Shown here one piece after another: positions 10,203-21,730 of a stretch of 64,000 bases of DNA. Numbering within the stretch: the stretch's first letter is position 1; each line of letters opens with the position of its first letter. The translations under genes were made by a program, and so were the position numbers. The notes under the pieces are model-generated. The model was not told the DNA's origin. It worked only from the letters and a program-made list of their open reading frames with translations, and ran no database searches. This DNA is from Orthonyx spaldingii (Eukaryota; Chordata; Aves; Passeriformes; Orthonychidae). The DNA lies in the NCBI GenBank assembly GCA_013397795.1, contig VZTJ01002654.1, positions 2,666 to 66,665 on the forward strand, given 5' to 3'.

Positions 10203-12395
10203 AGACTACAGCCCAGCATTTTCTCATGCATAGAATACATGCTCCAACAAAAATTGGGCAATATTTGCAAATTATTTACCTGGAAAGGAAAGAAACTTTC
10301 CTGGAATACTGAGTGCCTTGTAAAACTTCCTTCTGAAGGGACTCGTCAAGGGAACAGCCAAATGGGATTGGGAATGAGGAGCAGTTCCCAGACACCTAAA
10401 CACATCAGTTATGAGCGTCCTTGTTCTGCAGCCTGAATGGAGAGATGTAAAATGGATATGTCATTGTGGTGCATTATATTATCATATTTTAAAGCTGCCT
10501 TCAGCTGTAACAAGCTCTGAGGTGTTTTCTAGAGTGATGAAGTATTTAATAAAAGTAAGACAAAGAGCCACTGGAGACTTTGGTGGCTTGTGTGCCCTTT
10601 GAAACACATTACTGGTCCAAAAGATATTAGCTTAATCCTCTCTTCTGGTTAAACTGTGATTCATTGTCTGAAGGAGAAAGATTTCAATGTGTCTGCAAAA
10701 CTCTTTTAGTTTCATTCAGCATATCTGGATAACATTTCCATACAATTCTTGTTCCCCCTGAGTAGCAAAGGAGACAGATTATAAAGGATCCATTGTCTGA
10801 CAAGGATATTTCATCGCATGAGAGGGGACAGTGAGCAACTTTTAGATTTGCAGTGTGACTCCTCCTCACAGGTCCCGACGTCCATCTGTCACAGGACCTG
10901 AGGCCCAAGGGCTGCTCCTGCCCATGACTCCCTGCCAGCCTCTGGCAGGGTCACAGCCTCAGGCCCTTGTGCCAGACCAGTGTCTGTGACAGCCAAATTT
11001 AGACACCAAAGAGACAACTGGGGTGAGCCCATATGTTTGATCATGTCTGTGAGATCTTCATGGCTTTGCTCTCTTCCAATCTCTTTTGATTCTCTGAATC
11101 CTCTCTGCTCATCCCATGCCCAAATGTGTCCTTCAGAGATCGTTCCAAAGCCAAAGGAATGTTTGCAGTGACATCCCCAGCAGCACAACCCTCAGCTGGC
11201 CATGGTCACTCACAGCCCTGAGGAGAGAGCTGCAAGCCAAGGCAGCTTCTCTTGGCTGTTCCCTTCCTTCCCCATCCCATCCCTGTCCCCTGCAGCAGGA
11301 TCATTCCCTCAGCACCAGCCTAGCCAGGTGGGCTTCTCCTGGCTCTCATCAAATCAACCTGGAAGTGTCAGACCAGAACATCCCTGCACCCATGGGCTTG
11401 ATAAGTAGTTCCAAGACCCCAGAATAAGAAATTAAACCTGGACCCAGGCTAGGTACCATGATCAACGTTGGGGCTGGGGCACCACGACCTTGGCACCTCC
11501 TGCCCTGAGGTACAGGTGACATTTCTCATCTCTGTTCCAGCTGCAGAATTGTTCTTTTCCCTTTCTCTGCACCCATCATTTGCACTACAGCCACTAATGA
11601 CCCTTTTCTCTCAATAATATAATATCCTGTAAGAAGCCAGCACTGATTCAACCTAACCTGTATTTAACTGGAGTTCAGGGTTTCTTGCCAGACCTGCTGA
11701 TTTTTCTCTGAGCATCCCACCTCCCTCAGCATAAGTCTCTAGCTCAGAGCAATTAACCTTTTTCTTTCCCTCTGCAATGCCTGAATTTCAGCTTATTTTA
11801 TTTTCAAAAGAAATTATATTCTCTGAATGTGCAACAATCCTATAATTAAAATAATTTGCCTTTGTGGCACAGGGGTTGCATAATTGGCAGGGAAGGATAC
11901 TTGATATTTTAATAACTGTGAGGCATATGAGAAATTTTTCTCACCTTCAGCTGCCTGTGAACAGAGCTGCCGTGTTTTACAGCTTCACAATCCTCATCAG
12001 TCCTTCTGACGAGTCATTTGCCCAGAACTTTATTTTCCAAATGACCCAGTAGCTCACTAAAATAAGCTGAACTCCTTTGTAAAGGAAATCAATAATTTTA
12101 TAATTCTTAGTACCTTACTAAGAAGTTCTTCGTTCTTGCTCAACTGCTACACACAATGGCAAAACATTAAAAAAGTGAACATGGGAGTGGAAGAGCCAAG
12201 TCTGGAAGTGGAAAGAGTCACTGATGTCTGGCTCCAGAAATGTTCCAAGCCCAGGGCTGGGCTCTCACACAGGATTCCTTCTACAATCACCGCTGGCAGG
12301 GACAAAATTTAAAATCTAACAATAGTGTTTTCTGTCATATTTTGAAAGTTCTGTGTCAGACCATTCCAAGCCAGATCTGCAACTGCAGGGCTTTT
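10203..12395. other. Unannotated stretch
   Basis: About 2.2 kb without a recognised gene or repeat. The right half (11780-12180) is AT-rich with several AATAA-type strings. Open frames reach about 100 codons and have no supporting features. Confidence 0.45.
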
Positions 12396-12551
12396 AATCA
12401 TAGAATCTTAGAATCACAGACTGGTTTGGGTTGGAAGGGACCTTAGAGCTCATCCCATTCCACCCCCTGCCATGGGCAGGGACACCTTCCACTATCCCAG
12501 GTTGCTCCAAGTCCCATCCAACCGGGCCTGGAGCACTTCCAAGGATGAGGG
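12396..12551 (-). mobile_element. CR1 LINE 3'-end fragment, well preserved
   Basis: The reversed tail 'aatcatagaatcttagaatcacagactggtttgggttgg' is followed by 'aagggaccttagagctcatcccattcc', 'gccatgggcagggacaccttccactatcccaggttgctcc' and 'gggcctggagcacttccaaggatgaggg'. The tail keeps two octamer copies. It is among the least degraded 3' ends in the window. Confidence 0.95.
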
Positions 12552-14043
12552 CAAAAGAATTTGCAAAAAAAATCAATAAAATGAAAAATAACAAAAATTC
12601 TAAACATTTTGGAAACCTGAAGTGTGGAATGATGCTAAAGGGTGGTGCGACACCTCCTCTACCTTCCCTTCAGCCCTCCCTGCTCTCAGAGCCAGTGGCT
12701 GAACAGCACTGCTGTCTCCTGTGTGATGTCACCCCAGAGGTGCCTGTGAAGGTCCAGGGACAGCACCGAGGGGCCAAGGGTTGTGACCCAAAAGAGTCTG
12801 GGGAGCTTCAGGGGTCTTGGGTGGATTCTGCCTCCTTCTAAGCCACGACAGCTGCCTCTCATGTCAGTGGAGTTGAGCCAGTTGTGCCCCATCAGAAGGG
12901 ATGAAAACCTTCAGCCCTACCTGTGAATGTCCTGATCCCTTCCCCAGGGGAGGACCTTGGCATGATAAAACTCATTGTCCCACCTCGCAGGATCTGCCTC
13001 CGCACAGCCTCATTGGCACAGCAACCCCATCCATCTCCCCTCCTGTGTTTATCAGTGTTCCCTACAGGCAAATCCCAGACCTCGCAAGGGTCCGGCCCCA
13101 GGTCCTACAGCCCACCCTGCTCTGCTCCTCAGCCAGGAATAGAATGACAGAACCACAGGATCACTGAGGCTGGAAAAGCCCTCTGAGATCAGGGACTCCA
13201 AGCAGAAACCCGGCACTGCCAAGTCATGGGTACAAAAGCTGCTTGAGAACCTGCTACCAGATAATTGAAAATGAGCTCATCAGGTGGAATTTAGAAATTG
13301 GAAAGAGGAACAAGGACAGAAAATAACCATAATAGTCAGAAATTGGCCACAATGAGTGGCTGTTAAGGAATACAGGCAGGACTGGGGGACTCGCGCATGC
13401 AAATGTCTTACCAAATAAAGAGCCAAACAATTTCAGTCATTCAACTAGGAGAAAGATTCCCAGCTCTCTTCCTTGGACAGGATTTTCCACACACCCAGCC
13501 CTCCCCTCAGAAGACAGCTGTGTGTCCCGGCTGGAGGGTTTCCAGGCAGGAGCTCTCCTGCCCTCCCGACCCGGCACAGGAGAGACCCCACCGCCCCCGG
13601 GGGAGCCAGGCAGGCTGGAGAGGGACAGAACTACCGAGCCTTTTGTGAGAGAGGCACTGGATGTCCCTGCAGCCAAGGTGTCAAGGGTTTGATATTTACA
13701 TGAGAATAAACCAGGAAAAGGCTCTTTTCTAAGCTGACAAATTTATTTAACCTAACTGTGGGGAGAGGGCAGCGCTTAATCAGGAACTTGGAAGGATGGT
13801 TCTCCATGCCCTAGCACTGGCACCTGCATGTGCCCAGCTCTTGACTAACAAGCTCATGACAAACCCCAGTGTAAAGGAAGACCCTGGATGTCACCTCTCC
13901 AGGACCTGGAGCACGTGACAGGACACACCTCTGCCGCTGTGTGTGTGAGATGCGCGTGATTTTGGGCCCTTGGCTGCTCCAGTCCAACCTGCTCAGCCGC
14001 AAGCAGCGGTGGGGTCATTCCCACTGAGACAACTGCAGCAGAG
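12552..14043. other. Unannotated stretch around a small CR1 piece
   Basis: Apart from the CR1 piece at 13138-13230 this holds nothing I recognise. Bases 13500-13630 are moderately CpG-rich with overlapping open frames on both strands but no exon signals. Confidence 0.45.
13138..13230 (-). mobile_element. CR1 LINE 3'-end fragment, divergent subfamily
   Basis: The reversed tail 'aatagaatgacagaaccacaggatcactgaggctggaaaagccctctgagatcagggactccaa' uses the GGCTGGAAAAGCCCTCTGAGATC form rather than the GGGTTGGAAGGGACCTT form of most neighbours. It therefore belongs to a different CR1 subfamily. It ends near 'ggcactgccaagtcatgg'. Confidence 0.85.
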
Positions 14044-14112
14044 CATGGCCAAAGGCATCACCAAAGGCATGGCCAAGGCATGGCCAAGGCATGGCCAAGG
14101 TATGGCCAAGGC
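14044..14112. repeat. 11-12 bp tandem repeat, six units
   Basis: Six head-to-tail copies of CATGGCCAAGG are present. The first two copies are 12 bases (CATGGCCAAAGG, CATCACCAAAGG) and the next four are 11 bases, the last beginning TATGG. The mixed unit length breaks any reading frame. The near-identical central copies suggest recent slippage. Confidence 0.92.
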
Positions 14113-14961
14113 CATGTCGGCACCGGGGCCGTGTCAAAGCAGCACAGGGAGGGCATTGCAGAGGTCGCTTGCCCCTCAATGTAATGCCAGCCAGTGCTTT
14201 GCTCAGTGCAGAGACAAATATGAAATATTAGTGCAACTTTTTCATTAGATTATGAGAAGTGGTGTTCTTAATGAGTGGAAGTAGCATAAAACTGGAAAAA
14301 AAGGCAGCACAGAAATTAAAATTATTGTTTCTTAAGTCTTGCATTCTCTTTGCTATGGGCCATTCACGGCTGAAATGGCAGAGTGATAATGAAATTAAAG
14401 TTGCTTACACATTTCCTTTTTTGTGTCTCCTGTGAAAAAATAAGCCATTATTATCCTACACTAATACATTTCAGACTAGAATGCAAGATAAGAACATTGG
14501 GATATGGGATGTCAGTCTGTGATGGTTCAAAGCATGAGGGGTATTTTTCACTGCAGTAAAGAATCACATTGGATTCTCTGTATCTTCATTTTCATTGAAA
14601 AGATAACACAGAATAAACAGTTCTAAGGTAAGCACAAAGAAATCAATAGCACACACATCTGCTGGAATGTACAATGGATGTCATATTTTTAATAGTGGTA
14701 CTTCAGAAAACGATATAATAAAAATGCACACAACATCTATTTGAGCTGCTATCACTGATAGTTACAGCCAAAATCACAGATCTTAATCCAGCCAGCGTCC
14801 TCCCCATCATTCCAAACTCACAAGCCAGCTCAGGAAATGCTCAACAATTCCATGGCGGCAAAGTCCCAGGTCCATACAGATGTACAGGATTCAAGAACTG
14901 TGCAGTGTCCCTGGCCTGACCAGAGCCCAGGACAGTCCCAGGTCTGAGCTGGTCCTTCCTT

Positions 14962-15032
14962 TAGAATCCCAGAATCCCAGACTGCTTTGGGTTGGAAGGA
15001 ACATTAGAGCTCATCCAGTGCCACCCCAGTGT
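14962..15032 (-). mobile_element. CR1 LINE 3'-terminal fragment
   Basis: Only the last 70 or so bases of CR1 remain, reversed: 'tagaatcccagaatcccagactgctttgggttggaaggaacattagagctcatccagtgccacccc'. The homology stops abruptly at the position where intact copies continue with 'ctgccatgggcagggac'. Confidence 0.9.
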
Positions 15033-15292
15033 GAGCATTTAAAAGGGTGTCACTGCTGTTCCCCAGGGCAGGGGGCCCGAGGGCTGCGGGGGGATCAGGG
15101 GGCAGTGCCTTTGATCCCATCCCACACGGCTGCCATGTCAAGGTTCCCTTCAGCCACACATCCCCTACAAACGTGAGCACACAGCACAGCAATTGCTCAG
15201 GGACATGTGAATAGAGAGCACCGATGATTTCCTTCACTTCTGTTAAACTTTTGGGGACAGAAAGGAGGACGTGACACATCCCGATCCACACT

Positions 15293-15387
15293 GTGATAGA
15301 ATCACACAATAGATCCTTGATACACAAGAGTATATATTGATACTTGATACACAATAGGTACTTAGTGATAAAATCACACAATAGATT
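15293..15387. repeat. Local direct duplication with nested shorter repeat
   Basis: The 22-base string GTGATAGAATCACACAATAGAT (15293-15314) recurs at 15366-15387 with a single G-to-A change. Between them CTTGATACACAA occurs twice (15316 and 15343). This looks like a small segmental duplication followed by further slippage in AT-rich DNA. Confidence 0.85.
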
Positions 15388-16937
15388 TTAAGCTTCTTGA
15401 TTCATTCAGATGCTCGGAGGATTTAGCCAGCACAGATAGCAGGGAAGATAATGTCCTTTATCTAAGTACTTTGGTCAGAAGTGCAGTATTTCTGAGAAGA
15501 AAAAGTGCCCTTTTATCACATGTCAATTTTGTTGGTAAATTTAGCAAACCTGGTTTTAATTTTAGCTGAAATTTAAAACATATAATTTAAAACAAAATAA
15601 AAGGAACAATAAAAATCCCATCCACCATGGCTGCTGCACCACTGAAAGATGGTAAAATGCAAAGCTGGGACAAAACCCTTTGGAAACTCTGGCATCAGCT
15701 CCTTTTTACTTTTTTGGTTCTGGCTGCTGAACCTGCTGTTGTTTCAAATTCCCCATGCAGTCAATGCCATCCAGCAATCAATGAAAGCTTGTTCCAGACC
15801 AGCCCTGCTTCTCATTCCTGCTACAATCAATTGAACCTGTCAGGAAGGCACCAGATGCTGCTACATTTTTCCCTATATAATATTAGGAAGAGATAAACAT
15901 CCAGCACAGGGTGTGCAGGGAGCCTGACTTAAGTGTAATTAAAATTAAAGAACCTCAGTCCCCTGAGAGTGCAAGTATTGACAAATCCTTCACTTTCTCA
16001 TTTACAACCCCATGTTTGTGTGCTGCCGACTCTTTCAAAAACAAGCAAACAAGGGAGAAACAAGAAATGAAAATATATTAAAATTCAAATAGGACAATAC
16101 TCTGCAGACTTCTTGTGTCCTTACACTGGTGAAACAGCTGCTGGGTGTGATGGGAACTTTGCTGGGGCAGATGTTAAAGCTTTCACAGGTTGCTCTGTTT
16201 CTCTCATAATACATTTCCTTTGTAGAGATGTATTAATAGAAGACGGAAAGGATAAGATGTAAATGATGAGCAGTTCTGCATCTTCAAGAGAGTAAAGTAA
16301 TGAAAGATTTGGTAACAGACAAGTATTTGGATGGACAAAAGTTTGATACATTTTAAAATATATTTCTGTGGCAGGATTATAGCATTGTTCAGTTCTTCTT
16401 ATGAGTATAGAACAAGAAAATATACAGACCACAAATCTTTATATATTTTTTTATATATTAGTATTTTAGACTTCTGTTCTTCTGTTCCAGGACTTGATTT
16501 CATCACCGGTGCCAGGAAGGCTGAGTGAGAAAGAAGGAGCAGTAAAACCAGGGAGATCTGGGTTTAAAGATACATCTACAGGCAGCAAATTCTGACCTTG
16601 GAAAAAAGAGTGCTCACACCTGAGTTTCTGCTCTGCGGAGCTCAGGCCCTGTCCTGGGACCAGGAATAATGTGCACGTGCAAAGAGAAGGCACAAACCCC
16701 TCTGGTTCGCAAGCAGCAGCTGTGATGAAGCCACCCAGACCTGTCCCAGCAAGAGCCCGGGCAGGGCCTGGCCAAAGCACTGCTCCGTGCAACATCACGG
16801 GCATGTGGCACTCCACAGAAGAGAAGCAACCAAGTCGGGGGGAAATCACACTCAAAAAATTGCAAAGAGTGGGATTCCTCAGCTTAGTATTTAGCTAAAA
16901 ATTTTATGTTCTGCCTGTCCTGGCTGCAAGTTGTGCC

Positions 16938-17168
16938 AGAGGAGGTTTGTATTGGATACGAGGGAAAATTTCTTCATGGAAAGGTTTGTCCAGCCCTGGC
17001 ACAGCTGCCCAGGCAGGGATGGAGTCCCCATCCCTGGAGGGATTTAAAAGATGTGTGGGAGGCACTTGGGGACGGGGGTCACTGGTGGGCTTGGCAGTGC
17101 TGGGAGAATGGTTAGACTTGATGGTTTTCCAGGGCTTTTCTGAAATAAACGACTCTGTGATTCTGTTT
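16938..17168 (+). mobile_element. CR1 LINE 3' fragment, about 230 bp
   Basis: It covers the 'ggttggat..gaaaatttcttcatggaaagg' segment, the 'ccctggcacagctgcccaggcagggatggagtccccatccctggaggg' segment, then 'ggcacttggggac' and 'ggcttggcagtgctgggagaatggttagacttgatgg', ending in 'gactctgtgattctgt'. This is a longer stretch of the CR1 3' region than most neighbours and uses the 'cttggcagtgctggg' subfamily form. Confidence 0.94.
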
Positions 17169-17170
17169 TA

Positions 17171-17213
17171 GGATCCTGGTGGGTCCCTTCCTACTCAGGA
17201 CATCCTGTGACTC
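17171..17213 (+). mobile_element. CR1 3'-terminal remnant of a second subfamily
   Basis: Directly after the preceding CR1 tail comes 'ggatcctggtgggtcccttcctactcaggacatcctgtgactcc'. It matches the 'gatgatccttgtgggtccctt..ctcaggatattctatgattct' terminus seen at 59215 and 63700. It is either a second insertion next to the first or a chimeric 3' end. Confidence 0.65.
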
Positions 17214-18225
17214 CAGGACCAGCTCAGAGTTTTGCAGCAACCACTGAGACACTACAGCAAACACAGACGTTGGTGGATGGCCTGTTATTCCCACTTTATG
17301 TACTTCTGGCTTCTGATAAATTGAGATAAATAAATGAAGTTGTTGCACACCCACACCTGATGAGCTGTAATTCAGCTGAAAATCCGCATTGCCACATGAG
17401 AGGTGCTAAGGGAAAGGAGCAGCAGCAGGTGGACACTGCAGTCCTGTTGACTTTTCCATTTCTCAAATCAGGACATGGGGTTTGGAATTAGAAAGGAAGA
17501 TGAGTAATGGTGAGTTAGAAGTGTGAATCTGATAAATTCTCTCTCTTCATGGTGATACCCATCACCTCAGGGAAGGTAGGAGGCTGCCGTAAATGACAGT
17601 TTACAAATTTTCATGGCAGCAGCATCCCCTTTCTGTGATACAGATGATGGATAAATATTTTTGAGTGGTCTGGTGGCTGACCTGGGGGCATATGTGGCTT
17701 GCAAACCTCTTCTCCTGGCCTGATCTTTGTCTGCTGCAGTCACTGAGGGATGGCTGGCTGAGGATGAGCCTCCCTCATGGAGAGAGGCTGTGCCACAAGC
17801 TGCATCCTGACCAGGCTGAGCCCTGCAGGAGCGCAGAGCCACTCCCCAGATCAGGGCAGCCTCTCCCTGCCACACTGGCAGCCTGTGGCACAGTTGGTGG
17901 ATGACCAACCCTCACACCATGACAAATCCAGCTGCCAAGCCGGTGCTGTCACCCTGGGAATGTTTCCAACAGGACCCCCCATGGGTTTAGGTTGTGGTTT
18001 GCACGGGAAAGGAACGCTGCTCACTTTGGCTGGGCTCATAACCGTGGGCTCTGAGAGGAGATTCAGAAACTCACTATAGAAATTCATTACAGAAATTCAT
18101 CAGCTGGTACAGGCCACTCCAAAATAGTGCATGAATAGTCTGGAAAACGCTTCTGCATTTGGGCCCTTTTCCAGTGCAGCTGGGCAGGGTGCTGGGCCCT
18201 CCTGTCCACACTGTGCTTGGGCCAA

Positions 18226-18294
18226 GACAGGCTGGACCAGACCATCCTTGAGGTCCCTTCCCACCTGGGATTCCACGATTCCATGATTCTATGA
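18226..18294 (+). mobile_element. CR1 LINE 3'-terminal fragment
   Basis: It reads 'agacaggctggaccagaccatccttgaggtcccttcccacctggg', then three octamer-like units (attccacg, attccatg, attctatg). Only the last 70 bases survive. Confidence 0.9.
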
Positions 18295-18436
18295 AGAGAC
18301 TCTGTGGCTACTTAGCTGGTCCTTGGCATAGTGTCAGCTATAAAATCAGCCAAATAAATCCACAATACAATTAAAAGATATTGCTGGAGGGGAAAAATGA
18401 GATTCAGTTAAAAAATGGTGATTCTGTGGCTGCCCA

Positions 18437-18541
18437 CAGGGAACACAGGGGGCACCCACCACCCCAGGAGGGGCACCCATCCCCGCAGGAGGCATAGCCA
18501 GCACCCAGGAAGGAGTACCCAGCACCCAGGGAGGGGTGCAG
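18437..18541. repeat. 21-bp degenerate tandem repeat, five units
   Basis: Five consecutive 21-base units of the form AGCACCCAGGAAGGAGTACCC can be aligned without gaps: 18437, 18458, 18479, 18500 and 18521. The unit length is a multiple of three, and frames on the minus strand stay open across it. This gives seven-residue repeats such as LPGCWVL in one frame and PPWVLGT in another. I do not see flanking exon signals, so a non-coding minisatellite is the simplest reading. Confidence 0.75.
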
Positions 18542-21500
18542 GTGGTGCCAAGTCGTTCCCTCCTGTGTAGGACCTGCAGCTCTTCAGGCTCAGTCCTGTC
18601 CCATTCCACCCCATTCTTTCTGTCCTGGCTCTCATGGAAAGCTGCAGCAGTTTGCAGCATGATTGTCTATATTCCCATCACTACTCCGTGCAGGGATTAT
18701 CCTCTGTTTTCCTTTCCTCCAAAGTGCTGAAAATTCCTTGGGTGGCAAAGGCATTACTGACCCCTGGGTTGGAAGCAGAGTGGACTTTGGTACAGTGAGA
18801 AGTATCAGAAATCTGGACAGAATATCCCCAAATCCATCAAGATCTTTAGTGGCCACTTTAATTTTATGGCTAAATGTATTTGTATTTGAAACAGAGTATA
18901 GTTTAACATATGTAAATCTATTTTCTTAAATATTCAGGCCTAGCCATGCAGAGAGGCCCAGAGAGGAGGGGTTGTGCCAACAGGCCTGAGAGACATCTCA
19001 TGTCCCTGAGGTGTCTGTGGTGTGCACAGCAGTGAGCAAAGAGCGAGCAACCTGTTTATTTAAGCCTACCATGGATTCTTCTCTTTGATGATCAGAATCA
19101 GCAGTTAATAAAGACTCAGAAAATCACCTGAAGGGGAGCCAAGGGCTCCAGGAAATGGGGCTTGCAGGGTTCTGCTCTCCACACCAAGCGGACACAGAAT
19201 TAGTCCCTGTTTTGCCCATCGCTTCAGGGGTCAAGGGCTCCCACTCCCTGCCAGCTGCAGGGTAACAAAGAGAACAAAGAAAACACATCTGGCCTGCTCT
19301 GTATTCTAGACATAACCTGGAGCTGCAGAGCAATGGGGAGCAGTGGAGAAAGGGAAAAGGTGTAAAAGCATGGGAGCAAACCTGGGGAAACGACCCCAGC
19401 GCCCCTCGGCTGCTCTGTACAATGCACACCGTGAGCAGGCCAGTGTTCTCCAGAGCCTAAGGCACGTCACACCTTGGACAAAAGGAGAAGAGAGAAGAAA
19501 TATTTCCTGTTCACTTGGTGACTCAACACAAGCTAATTTGGAGCCAAAACTCTCCCAGCCTCTCCTCTCCCCAAGGGTATCTGCCCACCAGGAGCTTCCC
19601 CAGCTCCCCCAGTCCATGGCAGGAGCACAGCTCCCCTGGCAATCATGGCCCTGAGCCAGCACAGGTCTTGGTCCACTAATATTCAAAGCCAGGCTCAGGA
19701 GGAGAGGTCACCTACCCAAGGCACAAGCTGCTTCCCTTGCCCACAGCCCTCGGCTGGAGCACAGGGCTGGGAACCTGCTTAGAGAGAGGAACCTCGTTAA
19801 CAGCCACTAATCTTTAATCCTCTGGCCCCTGGTAACTGCAGACTCAGGTCAGCAGCTCCTGCCTTTGGGAATCGCTTTCATGATGACCTGGGCTGGTTTT
19901 TTTATTGGCCCTCTCCTCTCCAGCGCAGGATTTCCCCTGCAGGGGGACGTTCCCCTCCAGCTGCAATGCAGCACTACCCGTGAGCGATGGGGCTCAGCCC
20001 CTCCGGAGGGGCTGCACTGAGGGCATGGAAATCGTATTGATTTTCCTGCTGCAGCAGATCCTCGTGTCCAACAGCCAAGCACCAAGGAGGAAAGCCACAA
20101 AAACAGCCTGCAGCTGGGCGTGTCTCTGCAGCGCTGTGTTTGGGGCTGGTGCCCAGCTCTGCCCACCTGGCCACCACGGGGGGAGCACAGCCCAGCACCC
20201 CGGTGCCAGCCCAGCCACGGCTTTGCTCCCCATCTGGTGCCACCCAAGCTCCAGTGCTGAGCCAGGATGGGACAGATGGTGACCCCTGTGTCTGGGGCAG
20301 TGTTGGGGCTGAGGCCCCTCACAGGGTCCCCCCACTTCTGTCTCACTGCACGGGGTCCCCATGGGGCACTGGGACAGGACCCTGCCCTTGGGGTTCCAAT
20401 GTACCAGGGCAGGGTCCCACAGCCTGCAGCACGGTATTGCTTCACCTCCTCCTGGACCAGGGCAGTGCCCAGCACTGGCAGGACCCTCCAACAGGTTCTA
20501 AAGACCAGGGGTCCTGGCAGGATGCTTGTGCTTCAATTAATCCGAATCATGTTTTATTCAGCCATGGATCAAATGCCATCAACAGCAGAGTTTTCCAAAG
20601 GAAAAGGGTCACCCGAGACCCCTTTCCCTTTTGAGGCAATAACCACCAGCTCTCAAGTTGCCATTTAAATCCTGTCACTTGGTTTTTGTTCAATTCCCTC
20701 AAAAACCATTACTGGAATAACAAAAGCATTTGCTAAGCAGAGCTCAAAATTTTTTTTTTTTTTGGACAAAAGCTCAGCAACAAAACTGGTGAACAAATTG
20801 CTTGTGTGATTTCCCTGAGGACCCATCATTCTCCCTTTTATCAAAGTCCCAGTTCTGCTACGTCACATGCTTGGTGGGTGCTGGCGGTGCCTCCAGCATG
20901 CCCATTCAGCATTCCCTCGGGTCCGGGCACAGCTCTGCCCCTCCGGCTCCTCCAGAGTCACCCCTCAGCCCAGCAGCCTGGCCTGTGCAATAAAGCTCAT
21001 GCTCCGAGAACATCTTCGTAATAATTTTCCGAGTTTATGGAGTCAGCTGTCACATAACAGCAGTTCCTCGTCTCTGAAGGAACACAGCATGCATGCGAAA
21101 TGATTGCAAGAATATGTACCCTCAGGACATATTATTTTCTTAACTAAAATTCAAGTGCATACTTATTACCCAAATCTTTGTCTCAGAAACAGCTTTGCCT
21201 TCACATGACGGAATTACAAACCACCAGACAGTTTTTAGGACTTGTATGTAAAACTGCTTTTTAGCATGGCTTTTATAGTTGTCGTATTTATCTAATCTCC
21301 ATGAGTCATAATTCCTTTAGGATCACTTTCTTCTTTCTACATTTCATCTCACCAAAACAAATTAAAAAATCAAAAAGCAGTGGAAAAAACAAAAGCAGGC
21401 TCCTGCTCCAGCCCAGAGTTAATGAAGTGCTGCAAGTAATCTGGATTTGTTGCACCATTTCTAATAGGAACAGACACCCACAGTACCTATGAAGAGAGTC

Positions 21501-21579
21501 CCCAGGCAAAACAGCTCAGACTCAACATCTACCTTGGAAAGGAGCAAAATGGAGAGGTTAAACAAAAAGGAGCAAGAGG

Positions 21580-21730
21580 AAGTGGAGTCTCCATCCCTGG
21601 AGGTATTTAAAGACCTGTGGATGTGGCACTTGGGGGCATGGGGCAATGGTGGTCTTGGCAGTGCTGGGGGAAGGGTTGGACTCGATGGTCTCACAGGGCT
21701 TTTCCAGCCTGAGTGATTCTGTGATTCTGT
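21580..21730 (+). mobile_element. CR1 LINE 3' fragment
   Basis: It starts inside 'agtggagtctccatccctggaggtatttaaagacctgtggatgtggcacttgggg' and continues 'ggtcttggcagtgctgggggaagggttggactcgatggtctcacagggcttttccagcctgagtgattctgtgattctgt'. It is the same subfamily as the copy at 16938 but lacks the upstream part. Confidence 0.95.

Larger units (their letters stand above)
14113..16937. other. AT-rich unannotated stretch
   Basis: This is mostly AT-rich DNA with a TA-rich run at 16441-16460 and several AATAAA strings. A + strand donor-like TCTAAG|GTAAGC occurs near 14627 without a convincing exon before it. Open frames are short. A CR1 piece and a local duplication are listed separately. Confidence 0.45.
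17214..21579. other. Unannotated stretch, 4.4 kb
   Basis: A CR1 terminus and a 21-bp array are listed separately. Otherwise I see no gene. A good acceptor-like pyrimidine tract ending in TGCTGCAG (17739) precedes a frame open for 54 codons, and another precedes 19923 (CCTCTCCTCTCCAG), but neither leads to a supported exon. A run of 14 T lies at 20750-20763. Confidence 0.4.

Noticed and set aside
17740..17902. Strong pyrimidine tract plus TGCTGCAG followed by a 54-codon + strand frame ending in TGA
   Set aside because: No partner exon, no polyadenylation context and no recognisable motif. It shows how often exon-like segments appear by chance here, so it serves as a background case.
19849..20634. 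Overlapping open frames up to 208 codons on both strands
   Set aside because: GC-rich DNA with few stops. The frames overlap on both strands, and no domain or splice pattern is seen.
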